Shown here in pieces: positions 1 through 7,998 of a DNA stretch of 21,677 nucleotides. A model generated the notes under the pieces. It was not told the DNA's origin. It did not search any database and worked only from the letters and a program-made list of their open reading frames with translations. Source of the stretch: Phycisphaerales bacterium (GTDB lineage: Bacteria; Planctomycetota; Phycisphaerae; Phycisphaerales; SM1A02); the NCBI GenBank assembly GCA_030748455.1, contig JASMLY010000067.1, positions 1 through 21,677 on the forward strand. Direction: 5' to 3'. Each line of letters opens with the position of its first letter. Positions within the stretch are counted from its first letter, which is position 1. The translations under genes and the position numbers were made by a program.

Positions 1-250
1 CGCCTTCTTCGACTTTGTCGCCTTCTTTGTGCAACATCAAACCCAAAACATCTTTGGGAGGAACTGCAAGAAGATTTGCCATGTTCAGGGGATAGACATC
101 ACCAGGCATGTAGGTGGCTGCAACAATTTGATCTGCTGTCACTGTGTCGCCAACTGATACCATCACTTCCCCTTTAATGGGAAGCATACGGATGACTTTG
201 TGTGTCATACGGCTTGTTACTTTTAGTCCGGGGGTATATGCGTGTGCCAT
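1..250 (-). CDS. Barrel-sandwich-like protein downstream of GlmL (C-terminus cut off)
   Basis: This open frame begins at an ATG at 250 and runs off the left edge after 83 codons, so only the N-terminus is visible. It starts MAHAYTPGLKV. It holds two short hairpin-like segments, IKGEVMVSVGDTV (about residues 25-37) and HKEGDKVEEG (about 74-83). Their spacing and VGDxV/EGDKV pattern resemble the biotinyl/lipoyl or RnfC-type barrel-sandwich fold. No lipoyl or biotin lysine motif (ETDK, MKM) is visible in this part. The gene starts 8 bp after the stop of the GlmL-like gene, so the two are probably co-transcribed and coupled. From memory, similar small proteins sit next to GlmL-like genes in other phyla, but I could not check this. 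The function is unknown, and the fold assignment is an inference from motifs. Confidence 0.75.
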   Translation of the reverse strand, partial: MAHAYTPGLKVTSRMTHKVIRMLPIKGEVMVSVGDTVTADQIVAATYMPGDVYPLNMANLLAVPPKDVLGLMLHKEGDKVEEG

Positions 251-258
251 AGTTCTCG

Positions 259-2085
259 TTATGCAGTGCAGACTGCTTGCTCCATCTCTTCGTACATTGC
301 CATGTTCTCAACCCATTGTGAAATTGTTTGTTGGCATTCCTGCCGATCAGCGGGGAGACCAAGTGGTCGGCCTCGGCCATCAATAATCAAACCTACTGTT
401 CCACCTCGAACTTCGTGTGTTACTTTCTTGCCATTTCCAGCACCAAGGTCAAACCCTTTGGCTGGCTCGCACGTGATCATGCCACGTTGATCGGGTCCAA
501 TTGGGAGTAACTCAAGATCACCAAAGTTGCATATGCCTGATGCAGTTACATCACCATCAAGTGACCAAGTAAAACAGGGTTTCCCTACCTTTCCAAGACC
601 TTTCGCTGCAATACAGGTTCCAAGATAGATTAAGCAATCTCGCTCAAAGACTTGGGCTGCAGCATCTGGGTGAACGTCTGATAGAACACCGAGGTGCGGC
701 ATCATAAAAATTGAGTCTTTCGCAAGGTTTGTACATCCCTCTGGTTCAAATGCATCGACAAGCATCATCGCTGTTTGATTCATACTCGGTGCATGCGAGA
801 GTACTCCACCAGAAGCAACAAGTAAGTTCAATTTCATGTTGTCAACAATCGTGTTACCGCTCGTTTGCTGGCTGAATGTGTCACCAACCGTTCGTTGTTG
901 TTGCACGCCTTTGAGTGTTGTCGCAAATTCTTTGTGCTGCTTGTACGCAAGGCGAAGTGCTTCTCGGGCAACTGCTTGTTCAAAAATCAACGATTCAAGC
1001 GATTGAGGAATCGTTGTTGGTCGAATCATTTTGTTCTTAACTCGGTTTCGAAGTTGACGTTCGTCCATATCGAAATGCACCCAACGCAATACGTTTGGCA
1101 TTGTTGCTTCGGCACAAACATTTGAGATGGAATAACTCATGCCAAGGTTCGCAGAAACGGTACGGTTAAATGTTTCATCAAACACACTAAAGACGTCAGT
1201 TGTTGCACCGCCAATATCAACGCCAACCACGTTAATGTTGTCTTTCTTCGCGATGGTTTGAAGAATATCGCCCACTGCTCCGGGGGTTGGCATAATTGGA
1301 GCATTTGTCCAATCCATTAACATGTCATACCCAGGCGCGTGTGCCATCACGTGCTCAAGAAAAACATCATGAATCTTGTCACGAGCAGGACCAAGGTTTT
1401 CCTGCTCAAGTTTGGGTCGCAGGTTGTCGACGACAGCAAGGTCGATCCAATCTTCTTCGAGCGATTTTTGTACCTCTGCACTTGCGTCAGTATTGCCAGC
1501 ATAAATGATTGGCATTTCATATTCACTACCAAACCGAGGTTGCGGTTTTGCAGGCGCGATGAGTTCGGCGAGTTGCACAACCTTTTCAGTTGTACCACCG
1601 TCAGTTCCACCTGAAATCAGAATCATGTCTGGGCGAAGTTCACGGATTCGTTGAATCTGTTCGTGTGGGCGACGCTTGTCGTTTGATGAAATAACATCCA
1701 TCACAATTGCGCCAGCACCGAGTGCCGCACGCTTTGCTGATGCAGCGGTCATTTCAGCAATCACGCCTGCAACCATCATCTGAAGTCCGCCGCCAGCACT
1801 TGAAGTTGAAATGTAAAGGTCGCAACCGTCATTGCCTTGTGCTGGTTGTTTTATTGTTCCATCATCATTCGTCAGTTGCCTGCCTGCCAATTCACCTACT
1901 TCAGTGACGGAGTTCGTCACGCCAATTGTGACGTTTGCAAAAGGTTTTTCAACTGTTGTGGGTGCTTCACCTCGATACGTTTGTCGGTATTCACCATCAA
2001 CTTTTTCAATAAGAATTGCTTTGGTTGTTGTACTTCCGCAGTCTGTTGCGAGAATGACGTTAATGTTGTCTAAATCGATTGTCAT
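259..2085 (-). CDS. glmL: GlmL/MutL-family ASKHA ATPase
   Basis: This 608-aa protein belongs to the GlmL (MutL) family, the ATPases associated with coenzyme-B12 glutamate mutase in clostridia, where they are thought to act as reactivating or chaperone factors. The ASKHA nucleotide-binding motifs are clear: phosphate 1 DCGSTTTK at residues 15-22, an ISGGTDGG loop at 157-164, phosphate 2 DIGGATTD at 290-297, and an adenosine-type VASGGVLSHAP at about 423-433. The length is slightly above the roughly 460-600 aa usual for the family. The start overlaps the upstream 118-aa gene by 4 bp (ATGA), which implies translational coupling. No glutamate mutase sigma or epsilon subunit (MutS/MutE), methylaspartase or other B12 enzyme is visible, so the client is unknown. 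It is not the DNA mismatch-repair MutL. The family assignment is firm; the role is inferred. Confidence 0.88.
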   Translation of the reverse strand: MTIDLDNINVILATDCGSTTTKAILIEKVDGEYRQTYRGEAPTTVEKPFANVTIGVTNSVTEVGELAGRQLTNDDGTIKQPAQGNDGCDLYISTSSAGGGLQMMVAGVIAEMTAASAKRAALGAGAIVMDVISSNDKRRPHEQIQRIRELRPDMILISGGTDGGTTEKVVQLAELIAPAKPQPRFGSEYEMPIIYAGNTDASAEVQKSLEEDWIDLAVVDNLRPKLEQENLGPARDKIHDVFLEHVMAHAPGYDMLMDWTNAPIMPTPGAVGDILQTIAKKDNINVVGVDIGGATTDVFSVFDETFNRTVSANLGMSYSISNVCAEATMPNVLRWVHFDMDERQLRNRVKNKMIRPTTIPQSLESLIFEQAVAREALRLAYKQHKEFATTLKGVQQQRTVGDTFSQQTSGNTIVDNMKLNLLVASGGVLSHAPSMNQTAMMLVDAFEPEGCTNLAKDSIFMMPHLGVLSDVHPDAAAQVFERDCLIYLGTCIAAKGLGKVGKPCFTWSLDGDVTASGICNFGDLELLPIGPDQRGMITCEPAKGFDLGAGNGKKVTHEVRGGTVGLIIDGRGRPLGLPADRQECQQTISQWVENMAMYEEMEQAVCTA

Positions 2086-2438
2086 TGTTTTGAATTCTTC
2101 TTGCTAGCTTTTTCTGAGTCTTCAAGGCTCTCATTCTCAAGTTCTTCGATGCGGTTTCGGATCCAATCTACCGATCCGCGATGTTCTAAAAACTCCGCCA
2201 TTGCGTTCCAACTGTCTGTTGGGACAAATGCTGCAATGAGCGGAGTAAAAAAATGCATTGTCTGCGACCCAACAAAATTCAAAGGTCGCCCCATTTCAAC
2301 GCCAATAATCGCTGGCGTTGTTAATCCACGGCGAATGATACCCCGACAGAGCCTATCGATGGCTGCTTTTTGTTGCTCAGTTGGGGTTATTGAGTCCTGA
2401 TCTTCAACATGAAATGCATGTTTCCACCCTTTTTTCAT
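2082..2438 (-). CDS. Conserved-looking 118-aa protein of unknown function, upstream of glmL
   Basis: This is a soluble 118-aa protein that I do not recognise. It has no signal peptide and no membrane segment. The central part (residues 15-75) looks like a compact alpha/beta domain with the hydrophobic stretch FFTPLIAAFVP. The rest is a helix (WIRNRIEELENE) and a Lys/Ser-rich tail. Both ends are fixed by 4-bp ATGA overlaps, with the membrane-protein gene upstream and glmL downstream. The tight coupling to glmL suggests a partner or accessory of the GlmL-like ATPase, but that rests on position only. It may be lineage-specific. Confidence 0.72.
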   Translation of the reverse strand: MKKGWKHAFHVEDQDSITPTEQQKAAIDRLCRGIIRRGLTTPAIIGVEMGRPLNFVGSQTMHFFTPLIAAFVPTDSWNAMAEFLEHRGSVDWIRNRIEELENESLEDSEKASKKNSKQ

Positions 2439-2863
2439 GTTGCAACCCCCCCTTCGAGGTGCGCGTTGATTGCGTTGACAATTCGATCACGATCGTCGCC
2501 GTACATCACGGTCATTCCAGACCATCCATCCAAATTTGACGGTTTTTTTCGAGTAAACAGAAAACACGCTTCTTTGAAAAATTTCACTCTCTGAATTTGC
2601 TTCCAAGTGTAAAACTTCGTTTTCAGGGGGTATTTTGCTCGCAATCCATCCTCTGTGATCGCATAGTGCGTGGTAAAAAGGAACGTCGCTTGCGTGGCGA
2701 TGAGTACGCCAGCCATGCAGACGCCCAAGCCAATACTCGTACCCATAATCGCTAGACCAACCATGACGATCACAAACCAAGCAAGCATTGCTCTTTTAGG
2801 GCGCAGTTTCGCCGGGCAAACGCTCCAATTCACATCTTCTTTTGGTTCTGTGTCTTCCGTCAT
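2435..2863 (-). CDS. Small membrane protein with two helices and a PH-like (YdbS/YcxB-type) C-terminal part
   Basis: The protein has about 142 residues. An N-terminal cytoplasmic stretch (WSVCPAKLRPKR) is followed by two adjacent hydrophobic helices at roughly residues 26-44 and 46-65. A soluble beta-rich tail follows, with YAITEDGLRAKYPLKTKFYTWKQI and then a strand-turn-helix end. A hydrophobic hairpin followed by 'I.edGL..k......i.W..I' is typical of bacterial PH-domain membrane proteins. I chose the ATG at 2863; a GTG one codon upstream at 2866 is also possible, and neither has a clear Shine-Dalgarno site. It lies about 38 bp after birA and overlaps the 118-aa gene by 4 bp. The function is unknown. 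Confidence 0.7.
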   Translation of the reverse strand: MTEDTEPKEDVNWSVCPAKLRPKRAMLAWFVIVMVGLAIMGTSIGLGVCMAGVLIATQATFLFTTHYAITEDGLRAKYPLKTKFYTWKQIQRVKFFKEACFLFTRKKPSNLDGWSGMTVMYGDDRDRIVNAINAHLEGGVAT

Positions 2864-2901
2864 CACGTGAACAACGCATTCTACCTAAAAACAGCCCATC
2901 G

Positions 2902-3600
2902 TTAATGGAAGGTGGTGGTAGAGGCGTTGAGGGCGATTTGCCCCGCGTCAGTCTCAAGCAGAAGGTGGTGGAGCGGGTCAATAGCCAAAACCGTTCCAGT
3001 GATCGAGTTATTGTTCGATGTGACGGTTTGGGTGGTTCCAATGAGCACATCTCGTGCTTGCCAAAGAGAGATTGCACGCTCAGGACTCAATGCACGTGCG
3101 TCAAGAGTAGCTGCAACAACGCCCCGAGCAACCACCTCGTAACTCTCGGTGCATCCCAGATCAACGAGCGATACTGCACCACGTTGGTCAAGAGGTTCGA
3201 CATTCACACCAACTCCGATTAAACAAACGCCCTCTCGCTGCTCTATCAAAATTCCTGCGAGTTTTTTACCATCGACAAGCAAATCGTTTGGCCATTTAAT
3301 ACCAACTGCTTGTTGGATTTGCCGCTCAAGTTGTTCAGCAAGGGAAGCAGCGACAGCAATCGAAAGAAGCGGTGTTGCCTGCTCTGCTACAACGGTGAGT
3401 GCAACACCCCCGTCTGCGTTCCATGTATTTCCTCGACGGCCTCGACCTGAGGTTTGTTGCACTGCAATGCACACATCCCCAGCTTGCAACCCATAGGCAA
3501 GCGCTGCATCCTGCGTTGAAGTTGTCTCTTCAAGAATCACCACTGTGCCAGAACATTGAATCGCTGCTCTGAGGCGATCAAGTTCAGGCATCGGTAGCAT
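2902..3600 (-). CDS. birA: Biotin--[acetyl-CoA-carboxylase] ligase, monofunctional (BirA without HTH)
   Basis: The enzyme makes biotinyl-5'-AMP and transfers biotin to the carrier lysine of biotin-dependent carboxylases in the cytoplasm. The class II synthetase-like core is clear: TSTQD near residue 27-31, the biotinyl-AMP loop GRGRRG at 52-57, KWPND at 102-106, KLAGIL at 113-118, and IGVGVNV at 128-134. A small C-terminal SH3-like BPL_C domain follows (from about residue 185). At 232 aa it lacks the N-terminal winged helix of the E. coli repressor form, so it should be a group I ligase with no repressor role. The start at 3600 overlaps the end of nadC by 17 bp; a second ATG at 3591 overlaps by 8 bp and is also plausible. 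A nadC-birA pairing occurs in many bacteria. Confidence 0.93.
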   Translation of the reverse strand: MLPMPELDRLRAAIQCSGTVVILEETTSTQDAALAYGLQAGDVCIAVQQTSGRGRRGNTWNADGGVALTVVAEQATPLLSIAVAASLAEQLERQIQQAVGIKWPNDLLVDGKKLAGILIEQREGVCLIGVGVNVEPLDQRGAVSLVDLGCTESYEVVARGVVAATLDARALSPERAISLWQARDVLIGTTQTVTSNNNSITGTVLAIDPLHHLLLETDAGQIALNASTTTFH

Positions 3601-4462
3601 CGAGCCCGATGTCTAACCAGTGTGAACGATGAACCAAGCCACCGACTGCGATTCGATCAACACCTGTCTGAGCAATCTCTCTCGCTATGTCAATCGTTAT
3701 CCCTCCGGAAGCCTCTAAAAGTGTTGATTGAGACATTGTGTCACGCATGAGAACCGCTTCTTGGAGCATGGCAGGAGGCATATTGTCGAGTAAGACGATG
3801 TCCACATCGAGCGTAAGGACAACCTGAAGTTGTTGGAGTGAGTCTACCTCAACTTCAACAAATGCAAGGTTTCTGTCATTCCTTGCTTTTTCAATTGCAT
3901 TTCCGAGCGTGACTCCCAATTCTTCAATCGGAACCCCCGAGATATGGTTGTCCTTATATAACGCCGCATCGTGTAATCCAAGACGATGCAACGTCCCCCC
4001 CCCACATCCCACTGCATATTTATCAAGTATGCGCAGACCGGGTGTCGTTTTTCTTGTGTCACAAACAACACAATGAGTTCCGCGTAATGCTTCAACAAAC
4101 TTCGAAGTCTGCGTCGCGATCCCACTTGCATACCCCAAAATATTGAGTATTGTCCTTTCTGCCAAAAGAATCGATCGGACAGCTCCTTCGATCGTTGCAA
4201 ACATGCCATCAACCTTTTCCCCATCTTGGCGAATTGTGTGAAGTTGTACATCGCCAAACAGGTGCATCGCTCTTGTGATGACATGCAATCCACATAACAC
4301 ACCTGCTGTTCGTGTCCGAAGTTCAAACTTGCCAATAGCATGATCGCCCAAAATTGAAGTCGAGGTCACATCCCCATGACCAGCACCATCTTCTTCTAAA
4401 CAACGCGAGACCATTTGTTCACACCAACGAGAGGAGATACGTTGTGTAAAACATTCATTCAT
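3584..4462 (-). CDS. nadC: Nicotinate-nucleotide pyrophosphorylase (carboxylating), quinolinate phosphoribosyltransferase
   Basis: The enzyme converts quinolinate and PRPP to nicotinate mononucleotide, CO2 and PPi in de novo NAD synthesis. The 292-aa length is normal. Family signatures run through the protein: EDGAGHGDVTS at residues 24-34, AERTILN and SGIAT at 101-117, DTRKTTPGLR at 135-144, KYAVGCGGG at 148-156 with HRLGLHDA following, a VEVEVDS segment, DIVLLDNM, LEASGGI and the phosphate-binding end GVDRIAVGGLVH. One deviation is a Leu in the usual Asn position of the GGGxNHR segment (here GGGTLHR). The start overlaps the kinase gene by 8 bp through repeated ATGA units (ATGAATGAATG), with GAGAG upstream. 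The downstream neighbour is birA. No nadA or nadB is in the window. Confidence 0.95.
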   Translation of the reverse strand: MNECFTQRISSRWCEQMVSRCLEEDGAGHGDVTSTSILGDHAIGKFELRTRTAGVLCGLHVITRAMHLFGDVQLHTIRQDGEKVDGMFATIEGAVRSILLAERTILNILGYASGIATQTSKFVEALRGTHCVVCDTRKTTPGLRILDKYAVGCGGGTLHRLGLHDAALYKDNHISGVPIEELGVTLGNAIEKARNDRNLAFVEVEVDSLQQLQVVLTLDVDIVLLDNMPPAMLQEAVLMRDTMSQSTLLEASGGITIDIAREIAQTGVDRIAVGGLVHRSHWLDIGLDATDA

Positions 4463-7400
4463 CGCGTTGCTCTCTCATGCGGGTACCTAATGAAACACTA
4501 TCGAGAATTTGCAGTGATGCATTTCCCGTACAAACCGCGATTCGTGTTCCATCTGGGGAAGCCGCAATACAATCAGGCTCACCCGCGATGGGCAAGGATA
4601 CAATTTTTCCAAACTGCTCAAGATTCCACACTTGTAAGGCTCCTTCAAGTGTGGTCAGCAACGCTCTGTTTTCAGAAGGAAATACGAGAATGTCTCGAAC
4701 AGACCCCCCTCTCGCTTTTCCTGTTTTAATTACTGTGCCGGTTTCGTACTCTAGAAGTTGGACAATCCCAGTACTCGTTACTGTCACAAGTTGGTTTGCC
4801 TCAGGTAAAACATCCATTGCAACAACATCTAAACCGATGTCATGGGACTCCCAGAGAATCTCGTTGCTTTCAAGATCGAACGAATAGAGTTTCCTCCCTG
4901 AAGCTGAAACGAATAGAATCGAATGATCAGACGAAAACGCAAGATCGAGCACGATCCCTTCGATTGCAGTTTCCCAAATTGTTTCTTTTGTTTGCACGCT
5001 CCATACACCAACATGCCCATCGAGTGAACCTGCCGCGACATACACCCCATCTGAAGAAACTGAAATTGCTACGATTTCTGAACCTAAACTCCCAAGTACT
5101 TCTTCTGCTACTTGGTCACGAACATTCCATTTTCTGACTGTACCTGATTCATCACCCGTCACAATGTTGATCTGATCTGGAAGGGCATCGACAGTGGTGA
5201 GTTTTTGATATGTTGGCGTTGGAAGGGTTGTTGTGATTCCTGTGGAAAGTTCGGATACTTGTACATTACTTGAGATGTGTGAAACGACTGCGATTCGATC
5301 GGTATCGATAAACGCTACATCGGAAGCTGGTAATCCTGCTTCAACTGCAACTTCAGTGTCTGGGGGGAACCCGATTTCCCACCAACGTACTTGCCCATCC
5401 TTTCCGATGGTAACTGCTCTGTGATCATCTAATTGCTCCACAGACCACACCTGTCCTGTATGACCTTGTAAAACAGTGACGAGTTGTAAGTCATCCAATG
5501 TATGTGTTGTAAGCTCACCAGTTTCATACGCAACAACGAGAAACTCCCCTACCACAGCAGCTCCTAGTGCCGCTCCTCTCGTTGTTTGAACCGAATCTAC
5601 TTTTTTTCTTGATTCCAAATCCCAGAAGACAACCTCATCGCCTCCCACAGAAACGATTTCGTTGTTCTTCGCAAAGGCAACACTCAATACATGTCCACTG
5701 TGTTTCCCTAAAAATTGTGGGGTTTGATCAACGAGGTTTACTGTGTGAACCGAACCATCAGCAAGACCGACTGAGATAAGTCTCAAGCGTTCATCCCATG
5801 CAATGTCCAGAACTAGACTGTCAAACTTCGCAAGGAGCAAGAGTTTCTCGCCCGTGGGGGACCATTGAAACAGTGACCCATCTGCATGACCGGAAACAAT
5901 CGTGCCTCCTTGCGCTATGGTGATCGCATGAATGGGGGATACGTCCTTCTGTACTACAGACAATTCGCTTTTGATCAGATCAAGAATTGCGAGTTGGCCA
6001 CCGATCGTGCCTATGGCTAGGTACGAATCATCTTGGGCAGCAGCAATTGCTTTGATTTGACTAGGCAAGTAAAAGTCTTGAGAACCCCTTGTTTTCTCAT
6101 TTAATATAATCGCACGACCATCCTCTGCAGCAACGACAACATGCGTCCCAGAATTCAAAGCCGCCAGCTCACTTGGACGGTCGCCAATTCCCCATTGCAT
6201 TGCCGATTGATCTGTTTTTGATTTCAACACATGCCACTCCCACCTTCTTGCATCTTCATCAATGAGTGAAAGTTGTTCTTCTGCTAATGCCCATGCTCCA
6301 CTACTCATTGCAACTTGAGCAGTTCCAAGTCGTGCTGCATATTCGCTTTGCTTCGCAAAGCGCAATGTTTCGTCCTTCAATTCGATCGCATGTTGCATTT
6401 CTATTTGACCTGCTTGTGAATCCAAGTAGCCCCTGATCAAACCCCAAACCCCTAAAACAAGGGCAACAAAGCCAATAACCCCTGCTTGGAATAGAAGGCG
6501 ATTTCTTCGAGCGTACAACCGAATGATCGAATACATCGTGGGCCGTTTGGCATGGATTGGTTCGTCAGAAAGATATCTTCGAATGTCGGCGGAAAAATCC
6601 GCAACTGAGGCATACCGATCATCACGATCCTTTGCCAACGCTTTTAACAAAATGTATTCAAGTTCAACAGGTAGATGCACGTTGATCGCTGTTGGTTTTT
6701 CAGGGGGGGTTTCAAGAATCACTTTTGGTGCACGAAAAATAGGAATCCCCTTTAGTTCGTAAGGGAGCTGCCCTAACAACAACTGATACAGGATGACACC
6801 AAGTGAATAGACATCTGTTCGTACGTCAACATCGTGGGGGTCTTCTCCACATTGTTCTGGGCTTGACCATTGCAACGTACCAACGAATCGTCCATCTGCT
6901 GTCATCGTACTATCTGCTGTCTCAGCATCTGCTAAAAGAGCCACACCGAAATCGATCACCTTTGGTCGCCCTTCGATGCCTATCAAAATATTCGATGGTT
7001 TTAGATCTCTGTGAATCACACCTCTGCCATGGCCAAATTGCACTGCGTCGCACGCTAATAGAAAGAGTTCTAATTGTTCGCGAACTACGAGATTTTTATC
7101 ATCAGCAAAATCCGTTATGGATTTACTTCCTGGCACGTACTCCATGGCGAAGAATGGCAGTGGTTTCCCATCATGCAACTGGTGGCCGGATTCATACACC
7201 TGAGCAATTCCCGGATGCTGTAACCGTGCGAGCATTTCGCTTTCCATTTCAAATCGTTGCAACGTTGTTTCAGATGCCGCAGCGGATTTAACAATTTTAA
7301 GCGCAACCGATCTGTGCGGATTCGTTTGTCTTGCCTCGTACACGTTTCCCATTCCCCCAGTTCCAATGACACGCATCACCTCAAATTGACCAATGAAACT

Positions 7401-7559
7401 GCCAAGCCATTCATCCCCGCGTGCACCGACCGTTGAATCAAGCCATGTTGAATCAGCAGTGTCTCCATCAACAGTATCTGCTAAAGGATCGGCAGTATCT
7501 GCTAAAGAATCGGATTCACCCGATTGTGTGCCGGGGTCTGTTTTAGGATCATCAACCAT
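4455..7559 (-). CDS. Transmembrane Ser/Thr protein kinase with C-terminal WD40 propellers
   Basis: This 1034-aa Hanks-type kinase has a single membrane span. A low-complexity acidic N-terminus contains a seven-residue repeat (DSLADTA, DPLADTV) at about residues 17-30. The kinase domain (about 57-332) has all key elements: glycine loop GTGGMG at 66-71, Lys88, HRDLKPSN at 183-190, DFG at 203-205, SPE at 233-235 and DVYSLGVILY at 249-258. A hydrophobic helix follows at about 357-377, then a short coiled stretch. From about 440 to the end there are many WD-type blades, ending in motifs such as VVFWDL, VRWWEI, VRKWNV, VGVWSV and LQVWNL. That is enough for roughly two seven-bladed propellers on the outer side of the membrane. 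Such kinase-WD40 fusions are common in planctomycetes. The gene follows the HIT gene by 37 bp and overlaps nadC by 8 bp. The ligand and substrate are unknown. Confidence 0.93.
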   Translation of the reverse strand: MVDDPKTDPGTQSGESDSLADTADPLADTVDGDTADSTWLDSTVGARGDEWLGSFIGQFEVMRVIGTGGMGNVYEARQTNPHRSVALKIVKSAAASETTLQRFEMESEMLARLQHPGIAQVYESGHQLHDGKPLPFFAMEYVPGSKSITDFADDKNLVVREQLELFLLACDAVQFGHGRGVIHRDLKPSNILIGIEGRPKVIDFGVALLADAETADSTMTADGRFVGTLQWSSPEQCGEDPHDVDVRTDVYSLGVILYQLLLGQLPYELKGIPIFRAPKVILETPPEKPTAINVHLPVELEYILLKALAKDRDDRYASVADFSADIRRYLSDEPIHAKRPTMYSIIRLYARRNRLLFQAGVIGFVALVLGVWGLIRGYLDSQAGQIEMQHAIELKDETLRFAKQSEYAARLGTAQVAMSSGAWALAEEQLSLIDEDARRWEWHVLKSKTDQSAMQWGIGDRPSELAALNSGTHVVVAAEDGRAIILNEKTRGSQDFYLPSQIKAIAAAQDDSYLAIGTIGGQLAILDLIKSELSVVQKDVSPIHAITIAQGGTIVSGHADGSLFQWSPTGEKLLLLAKFDSLVLDIAWDERLRLISVGLADGSVHTVNLVDQTPQFLGKHSGHVLSVAFAKNNEIVSVGGDEVVFWDLESRKKVDSVQTTRGAALGAAVVGEFLVVAYETGELTTHTLDDLQLVTVLQGHTGQVWSVEQLDDHRAVTIGKDGQVRWWEIGFPPDTEVAVEAGLPASDVAFIDTDRIAVVSHISSNVQVSELSTGITTTLPTPTYQKLTTVDALPDQINIVTGDESGTVRKWNVRDQVAEEVLGSLGSEIVAISVSSDGVYVAAGSLDGHVGVWSVQTKETIWETAIEGIVLDLAFSSDHSILFVSASGRKLYSFDLESNEILWESHDIGLDVVAMDVLPEANQLVTVTSTGIVQLLEYETGTVIKTGKARGGSVRDILVFPSENRALLTTLEGALQVWNLEQFGKIVSLPIAGEPDCIAASPDGTRIAVCTGNASLQILDSVSLGTRMREQRDE

Positions 7560-7596
7560 CTGTCTTCATGATACTTGCAGCCGATGTGTTCCGTTC

Positions 7597-7998
7597 TTAC
7601 AACTTGCTTGCTATTTCGCTTGCTAATGTCTCTCCCCCAGCTAACTCTTCAGGAATCCACTCGAGTGTAAGCCCTTTATCCCCAAACTTAGGGATAATAT
7701 GAAAGTGGACGTGATTCACGGCTTGGTGCGCTTCAACACCATTATTTTGCAGAACGTTGTAATCTGTCGCACCTGTCGCTTCCACGATCGCAGAAGAGAC
7801 TTTGACAAGCGCACTTCCGAGCGCGGACGCAGATGCTTCACTCAACTCGTGCAAATGCGCAACTGGCTCCTTTGGAATCACGAGCGTATGACCTTTGCTC
7901 AAGGGAGCAACATCGAGAAAGGCGAGTACGAGATCATCTTCATAGACTTTGTGAGAAGGGATGTCGCCATTGACTATTTTTTCAAACAGAGTTGTCAT
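7597..7998 (-). CDS. HIT (histidine triad) family nucleotide hydrolase, HINT-like
   Basis: This 133-aa protein has the fold and motifs of the HINT branch: an N-terminal FEKIVNGDIPSHKVYEDD segment, FLDVAPLSKGHTLVIPK at about residues 27-43, and the triad HVHFH at 96-100 followed by IIPKF. The middle histidine of the triad is the nucleophile in the family, which typically hydrolyses purine nucleoside phosphoramidates or acyl-AMPs. The length is about 15-20 residues above the shortest HINT proteins because of the C-terminal tail. The start overlaps the end of ppdK by 4 bp (ATGA), so the two are translationally coupled. The physiological substrate cannot be told from sequence. Confidence 0.93.
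   Translation of the reverse strand: MTTLFEKIVNGDIPSHKVYEDDLVLAFLDVAPLSKGHTLVIPKEPVAHLHELSEASASALGSALVKVSSAIVEATGATDYNVLQNNGVEAHQAVNHVHFHIIPKFGDKGLTLEWIPEELAGGETLASEIASKL

Noticed and set aside
259..2085. DNA mismatch-repair MutL
   Set aside because: The motifs are those of the ASKHA ATPase family (DCGSTTTK, DIGGATTD), not the GHKL fold; only the old name is shared.
3844..4341. 165-aa minus-strand frame inside nadC
   Set aside because: It lies in another frame within a well-supported nadC and shows no domain.
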